From positions 62,001 through 126,000 of the forward strand of contig CALKIR010000026.1 of assembly GCA_937995985.1 (NCBI GenBank): a DNA stretch of 64,000 nucleotides, given 5' to 3'. Made by a program: the position numbers and the translations under genes. Each line of letters begins with the position of its first letter. Positions within the stretch are counted from its first letter, which is position 1. A model generated the notes under the pieces. It was not told where the DNA came from. It saw only the letters and a list, made by a program, of their open reading frames with translations, and did no database searches. The DNA comes from an uncultured Alcaligenaceae bacterium (GTDB lineage: Bacteria > Pseudomonadota > Gammaproteobacteria > Burkholderiales > Burkholderiaceae_B). This document shows, piece after piece, positions 59,817-64,000 of the stretch.

Positions 59817-61370
59817 ATGTTAGACGCCGATTTAAAAGCTCAATTGAAAGAATACCTAACACGTCTGTCTCAGCCCATTCAGCTCATCGCTTCTTTGGAT
59901 GATGGGGCAAAATCTGCAGAGCTGAAGCAGTTATTAGAAGATATTGCTGCACTCAATGAGAAGATTAGCTACCAAGAGGATGCCTCATTAATTGAACGGA
60001 AACCTGCTTTTCGTATTCAGCGCGCAGAGAGCAATATTTATGTAGATTTTGCAGGTATTCCACTGGGGCATGAATTTACCTCATTGGTGCTGGCGCTTTT
60101 GCAGGTTGGTGGGTATGAAATTAAGGTGGATCCGCAAGTAGCCGAGCAGATCCGTAATTTGCCTGGTGAGTACCTCTTTGAAACCTATTTTTCATTGAGT
60201 TGTCAAAATTGCCCTGATGTGGTGCAGGCTTTAAATGCTATGTCGATACTCAATCCTAATATCCGTCATATTTCTATTGACGGTGCATTATTCCAGGATG
60301 AGGTGCAAGAGCGACAAGTTATGTCGGTGCCTGCAGTATTTATGAATGGCTCTGCTTTCCACTTTGGCCGTGCAAATATAGAAGAGTTGTTGGCTAAAAT
60401 GGGGGTTGGTGACAGTGAAGAGCAAATCCAAGCCTTAAATGCTAAAGAGCCTTTTGATGTATTGGTGGTCGGTGGTGGGCCTGCTGGAGCCGCAGCAGCT
60501 GTATATGCAGCGCGCAAAGGTATCCGTACAGGAGTGGTGGCCGAGCGCTTTGGTGGACAGGTTTTGGATACTTTGGCAATAGAAAACTTTATTTCTGTTA
60601 AATATACCGAAGGGCCACAATTTGCAACTGCGCTTGAAGAGCATGTGCGTGATTACGATGTAGATATTATGAATGTGCAAGTTGCAGAGGAGTTAATCCC
60701 AGGCACAGAGCATCAGCTTAAATTGGCCAATGGTGCGACGTTAAAGGCTCGTACTGTTATATTAGCCACTGGGGCACGTTGGCGTGAGCTTGGGGTGCCC
60801 GGCGAGCAAGAATATCGCAATCGCGGAGTGGCCTATTGTCCTCATTGTGATGGGCCGTTATACAAGGGTAAAGCTATTGCGGTGGTCGGTGGGGGTAATT
60901 CCGGAGTCGAAGCTGCCATTGATTTGGCAGGCTTAGTAAAACATGTCACATTAATTGAGTTTGGCACAGAGTTGCGAGCCGATGAGGTCTTGCAGCGTAA
61001 ACTAAAGAGCCTGCCTAATGTAACTATTATTACCCAAGCAGAAACTACCGAAATTCTAGGCGATGGCAATAAGGTAACTGGTTTGCGCTATAAGAATCGC
61101 GCTGATGGGTCCATGCACGATATTGACTTAGAAGGGGTATTTGTGCAGATTGGACTGTTGCCTAATACAGACTGGTTAAAGGATACAGTGGCACGCAATC
61201 AGTTTGGTGAGATAGAGGTAGATGAGCGTGGCGCCACTTCAGTACCAGGAGTATTTGCAGCGGGTGATGCCACCACTGTGCCTTATAAGCAGATTATTAT
61301 CGCTGCAGGTCAAGGTGCGGCGGCTGCATTATCTGCTTTTGATTATATTATCCGCTCTGGAGAAGAATAA
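59817..61370 (+). CDS. ahpF: Alkyl hydroperoxide reductase subunit F
   Basis: An NADH-dependent flavoprotein that reduces AhpC disulfides. 517 residues. The N-terminal double-thioredoxin domain (about 1-195) has the redox pair Cys129/Cys132 (SCQNCPD). The thioredoxin-reductase-like part has the FAD motif DVLVVGGGPAGAAAAVYAARKG, the second redox pair Cys341/Cys344 (YCPHCDG), the NADH motif VVGGGNSGVEAAIDLAG and GVFAAGDATTVPYKQ. It follows ahpC after the terminator. Confidence 0.97.
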   Translation: MLDADLKAQLKEYLTRLSQPIQLIASLDDGAKSAELKQLLEDIAALNEKISYQEDASLIERKPAFRIQRAESNIYVDFAGIPLGHEFTSLVLALLQVGGYEIKVDPQVAEQIRNLPGEYLFETYFSLSCQNCPDVVQALNAMSILNPNIRHISIDGALFQDEVQERQVMSVPAVFMNGSAFHFGRANIEELLAKMGVGDSEEQIQALNAKEPFDVLVVGGGPAGAAAAVYAARKGIRTGVVAERFGGQVLDTLAIENFISVKYTEGPQFATALEEHVRDYDVDIMNVQVAEELIPGTEHQLKLANGATLKARTVILATGARWRELGVPGEQEYRNRGVAYCPHCDGPLYKGKAIAVVGGGNSGVEAAIDLAGLVKHVTLIEFGTELRADEVLQRKLKSLPNVTIITQAETTEILGDGNKVTGLRYKNRADGSMHDIDLEGVFVQIGLLPNTDWLKDTVARNQFGEIEVDERGATSVPGVFAAGDATTVPYKQIIIAAGQGAAAALSAFDYIIRSGEE

Positions 61371-61388
61371 ACTACTTCAGCGGCAAGG

Positions 61389-61410
61389 AAGGGGCCTACG
61401 GGCCCCTTTT
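61389..61410 (+). terminator. Intrinsic terminator of ahpF
   Basis: AAGGGGCC-TACG-GGCCCCTT followed by T residues, starting 19 bases after the stop. Confidence 0.88.
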
Positions 61411-61551
61411 TGTTTTTTATGGCGGAGAAAATGTGTGTCGAGAAGCACAGTTTTGCGTTATATTGTTTTTTTGCTTTGAGAGCAGTACAAGCAGTAGTAA
61501 GTTTTAGACCGCAGATGCCTGTAGTCTGTTGATAAGTGCACAGGAGGTAGG

Positions 61552-62193
61552 GTGTTTGAACAATGGGGGGTCGTGCATTTAGGCACTTATTTAGTAGGGC
61601 TATTTTTGATTATTGTGCTACCTGGGCCTAATTCTCTCTTTGTCCTCACGACTAGTGCGGCTCGTGGCGTTTCTGCAGGGTATCGCGCTGCGTGTGGGGT
61701 ATTTTTAGGCGATACGGTGTTGGTGATATTAACTGCAGCCGGAGCAAGTACCTTGCTGCAGCAATATCCTGTCTTATTTTTTACGCTTAAGGCTGCTGGT
61801 GCGGCCTATTTATTTTATATTGGTGCGCATATTGTGTATGCATTCGTACGGCCACAACCAACCACCCAAGCCCAGGCCGTTGCTGTAGGAGAGGGGGGCT
61901 ATTTTCGCCGTGCTTTATTACTTAGTTTGTTGAATCCTAAAGCAATTTTATTCTTAGTATCATTTTTTGTGCAATTTGTGGACCCAACCAAAGGTCATCC
62001 ATGGTTGGCCTTTATGGTCCTTGGGGCATTTTTGCAGCTCTTTAGCTTTACTTATTTATCAATTTTAATTTTTGGCGGTGCTAAGCTCGCTGCGGGCTTT
62101 AGGCGTTATCGTCGGCTCAGTAAGATAGCTAATTTAGCTGTAGCTATTTTGTTTATTGGGTTTGCATTCCGCATGCTATTTGAATCTCAATAA
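61552..62193 (+). CDS. LysE family amino-acid exporter
   Basis: A 213-residue inner-membrane protein of the LysE/RhtB superfamily with about six membrane segments. The family motif is GPNSLFVLTTSAARGVSAGYRAACGVFLGDTVLV. GTG start with AGGAGG (61542-61547) upstream. It is 9 bases from the diaminopimelate dehydrogenase gene, so lysine, diaminopimelate or a related basic amino acid is a fair guess for substrate. The family also exports homoserine, threonine and leucine. Confidence 0.9.
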   Translation: MFEQWGVVHLGTYLVGLFLIIVLPGPNSLFVLTTSAARGVSAGYRAACGVFLGDTVLVILTAAGASTLLQQYPVLFFTLKAAGAAYLFYIGAHIVYAFVRPQPTTQAQAVAVGEGGYFRRALLLSLLNPKAILFLVSFFVQFVDPTKGHPWLAFMVLGAFLQLFSFTYLSILIFGGAKLAAGFRRYRRLSKIANLAVAILFIGFAFRMLFESQ

Positions 62194-62202
62194 GGTTAAA
62201 TT

Positions 62203-63189
62203 ATGAGTGCTTCTATTCGTATTGGTATTTTGGGGTATGGGAATTTAGGTCGAGGGGTGGAAAGTGCCCTGCAACAAAACCCGGACATGCATTTAGTCGG
62301 TGTGTTTACTCGTCGTGACCCTGCCCAGCTCACGCCTTTATATGCACAGACGGCTGTCTTTGCAATGGATGAATTGCTTTCTTTTCAAGACAAAATAGAT
62401 GTATTAATACTGTGTGGGGGGTCTAAGGATGATCTGCCCGTCCAAGGTCCACAGTGGGCTGCCCATTTTAATACCGTTGATAGTTTTGATACTCATGCGC
62501 GTATTCCAGAGTATTTTCGGCGAGTAGATGAGGTGGCGCAGGCCAATCAGCATGCTGCAGTCATAGCAATGGGTTGGGATCCCGGTTTATTTTCTTTGCA
62601 TAGAATGATGAGTGAGGCGGTATTGCCAGATGGGCAGACAGATACCTTTTGGGGCAAGGGACTGAGCCAAGGCCATTCGGATGCTGTACGTCGTGTGCCA
62701 GGGGTGCAGGCTGCAGTGCAATACACTATTCCAATGAACGAGGCTATGGAGTTGGTGCGCAGCGGAGCGCGTCCTCAGTTGACTGCGCGGCAAAAGCATC
62801 GTCGTGAATGTTATGTGGTGCTAGAAGAAGGAGCCGATGCCGCGCAAGTAGAGGAGGCGATTGTCAGCATGCCGGATTATTTTGCTGACTACGATACAAC
62901 GGTACATTTTATTGATCAAGACACCCTACAACGAGAGCATCGGGCCATGCCCCATGGTGGTTTTGTGATACGCAGTGCTCATTCTGAGCAAGGCTCTAAG
63001 CAGACTTATGAGTTTTCATTACAGCTGGACTCTAATCCAGAGTTTACCTCTAGTGTATTAGTAGCTTATGCCCGTGCTGCACATCGTTTGGCTCAGCAGC
63101 AACAATTTGGGGCGTTTACTATTTTCGATATTCCACCGGCATTTATTTCCCCGCATACGCCTGAGGATCTACGCGCTCGTTTATTATAA
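62203..63189 (+). CDS. ddh: meso-Diaminopimelate D-dehydrogenase
   Basis: An NADPH enzyme that converts tetrahydrodipicolinate and ammonia directly to meso-diaminopimelate, bypassing the succinylase route of lysine and peptidoglycan synthesis. 328 residues. Rossmann start IRIGILGYGNLGRGVESAL; the family-typical LILCGGSKDDLPVQGP, FNTVDSFDTHARIPEYF, MGWDPGLFSLHRMM and FWGKGLSQGHSDAVRRVPGV are all present. Paired with a LysE-type exporter. The enzyme is sporadically distributed among bacteria. Confidence 0.95.
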   Translation: MSASIRIGILGYGNLGRGVESALQQNPDMHLVGVFTRRDPAQLTPLYAQTAVFAMDELLSFQDKIDVLILCGGSKDDLPVQGPQWAAHFNTVDSFDTHARIPEYFRRVDEVAQANQHAAVIAMGWDPGLFSLHRMMSEAVLPDGQTDTFWGKGLSQGHSDAVRRVPGVQAAVQYTIPMNEAMELVRSGARPQLTARQKHRRECYVVLEEGADAAQVEEAIVSMPDYFADYDTTVHFIDQDTLQREHRAMPHGGFVIRSAHSEQGSKQTYEFSLQLDSNPEFTSSVLVAYARAAHRLAQQQQFGAFTIFDIPPAFISPHTPEDLRARLL

Positions 63190-63199
63190 TTATCGTGCA

Positions 63200-63241
63200 C
63201 GGCGCTTTCTTGGCTGATTTTTTAAGCCAAGAAAGCTGCCG
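63200..63241. terminator. Large hairpin between convergent ddh and MATE gene
   Basis: CGGC plus GCTTTCTTGGCT pairs with AGCCAAGAAAGC plus GCCG, with one bulged T and a loop that contains a T run. Probably a shared terminator. Confidence 0.7.
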
Positions 63242-63281
63242 ATAAAGTTATTCACTACTCGTAGTCCCTACAGGGCTGGAA

Positions 63282-64000
63282 TCAGTGGGCATGGGCGCGG
63301 GCGATAAGCCGCACACCAAAGCGATGCCAGCGGATGGTTAACAACAAGGCTACTACAGACAAGCCAATAATAAATCCTAACCACACGCCGGTGCCTTGGA
63401 GTTGGAGGCCAAAGGCTAAAAAAGCACCAATGGGCACACCCAATACCCAATAGCCAATAAGAGCCAGCACCATGGGCGTACGAGTATCATAAAGCCCTCT
63501 AAGCATACCTGCCGCAACAGCTTGGGCCCCATCGGCTATTTGAAAGAGCGCGGCCAAGATTAAAAAATGTGCGGCTAAATGCAATACAGCTAGGTTTTCA
63601 GGAGAGTCGCCACGAATAAATAATGTGGCTAATTGCTCTGGGAAGAGCCACATGATGACCGCTGCCAATCCCATAAACCCTACACCTAGAGCGTAGGATA
63701 CCCATCCTGATTGTACGGCTGCTTTGAGTTTCATGCGCCCATATGAGAGACCTACTCGGATCGTGGCTACTTGGCTAAAGCCAAGGGGAATCATATAGGT
63801 AACAGCACAAATTTGCATGGCAATTGCGTGGGCTGCCAGGGCAGTATCACTAATTAGACCCATCATTATTACCCCTGCATAAAAAACTAAGGTTTCAAGG
63901 GCAAAGGTAATGGCAATGGGAACTCCCAGTAGCCATAGTTGGCGCAGCATGGGCCATTCGAAGCGCCACCAGTTACCAAAGCAGTGATAGCGGCGAAAGG
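63282..64000 (-). CDS. MATE family efflux transporter, C-terminal part (cut by window edge)
   Basis: About 239 residues are visible and the frame is open through the right edge, so the start lies outside. It is a multidrug and toxic-compound extrusion type membrane protein. The visible part covers roughly the second bundle: LWLLGVPIAITFALETLVFYAGVIMMG, AAHAIAMQICAVTYMIPLGFSQVATIRVG and the final helices with GYWVLGVPIGAFLAF. The Met at 63950 is internal. NorM-like; substrate unknown. Confidence 0.9.
   Translation of the reverse strand, partial: FRRYHCFGNWWRFEWPMLRQLWLLGVPIAITFALETLVFYAGVIMMGLISDTALAAHAIAMQICAVTYMIPLGFSQVATIRVGLSYGRMKLKAAVQSGWVSYALGVGFMGLAAVIMWLFPEQLATLFIRGDSPENLAVLHLAAHFLILAALFQIADGAQAVAAGMLRGLYDTRTPMVLALIGYWVLGVPIGAFLAFGLQLQGTGVWLGFIIGLSVVALLLTIRWHRFGVRLIARAHAH

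Noticed and set aside
1..64000. CRISPR array, prophage, insertion sequence or plasmid origin
   Set aside because: No regularly spaced repeats, transposase, integrase, phage structural or replication genes were found on either strand.

Overview
The window looks like ordinary chromosome of a betaproteobacterium, most probably Burkholderiales and Alcaligenaceae-like. The evidence is family content and gene order: rsmD-coaD-YfhL-type ferredoxin, ribB-ribH-nusB-thiL-pgpA-pncC, gloB-methyltransferase-rnhA, a TAXI-type TRAP transporter followed by a DUF1850 gene, a RibB whose RibA half has lost its zinc site, and groES/groL under CIRCE. GC content is intermediate and looks even throughout. I see no insertion sequence, prophage, integrase or CRISPR array. 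The assignment below order level is inference.

Layout. 1-2.3 kb: end of ribD, ribE, tRNA-Ser(GGA), a small lipoprotein and a very small GTG-start gene behind a double dyad. 2.4-9.3 kb: YeiH-type permease, pta, an Lrp/AsnC regulator divergent from a 1155-residue indolepyruvate ferredoxin oxidoreductase, then a second copy of the dyad-controlled small gene. 9.5-17 kb: an operon for a HlyD/RbbA/YhhJ-type ABC exporter ending in a DUF3141 protein with a PHA-synthase-like catalytic triad and a lysine-rich tail. 17-24 kb: YdjM-type membrane protein, trhO, fabI, mltD, gloB, a methyltransferase and rnhA. 24-28.7 kb: a two-gene RND pump between rnhA and dnaQ. 28.7-36 kb: Na/Pi symporter, sulfide:quinone oxidoreductase with DUF1641 partner, proXVW-type compatible-solute importer, ogt. 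36-46.9 kb: ubiB, TAXI-TRAP transporter, PilZ protein, metY, AsmA-family protein, an isolated MOSC N-terminal domain. 46.9-55.3 kb: ferredoxin-coaD-rsmD, ftsY, the rib/nusB/thiL/pgpA/pncC run, pyrF-dgkA. 55.3-61.4 kb: groL-groES with CIRCE, ackA, ahpC with an OxyR-type site, ahpF. 61.5-64 kb: LysE-family exporter, meso-diaminopimelate dehydrogenase and the end of a MATE exporter cut by the window edge.

How the genes work together. Riboflavin genes lie at both ends (ribD/ribE at the start, ribB/ribH near 50 kb). Pta and AckA, which together interconvert acetyl-CoA and acetate, are 53 kb apart. Stress defence is represented by CIRCE-controlled GroES/GroEL, OxyR-type controlled AhpC/AhpF and sulfide oxidation. 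Both periplasmic solute-binding-protein genes are followed by strong hairpins before their permease or ATPase genes, a layout that favours excess binding protein.

The most unusual signal is the pair of small paralogous genes at 2.16 kb and 8.96 kb. Both lie behind the same two CTAGGG/CCCTAG dyads, spaced identically and in register with the -35 and -10 positions. I do not recognise this family or its regulator.
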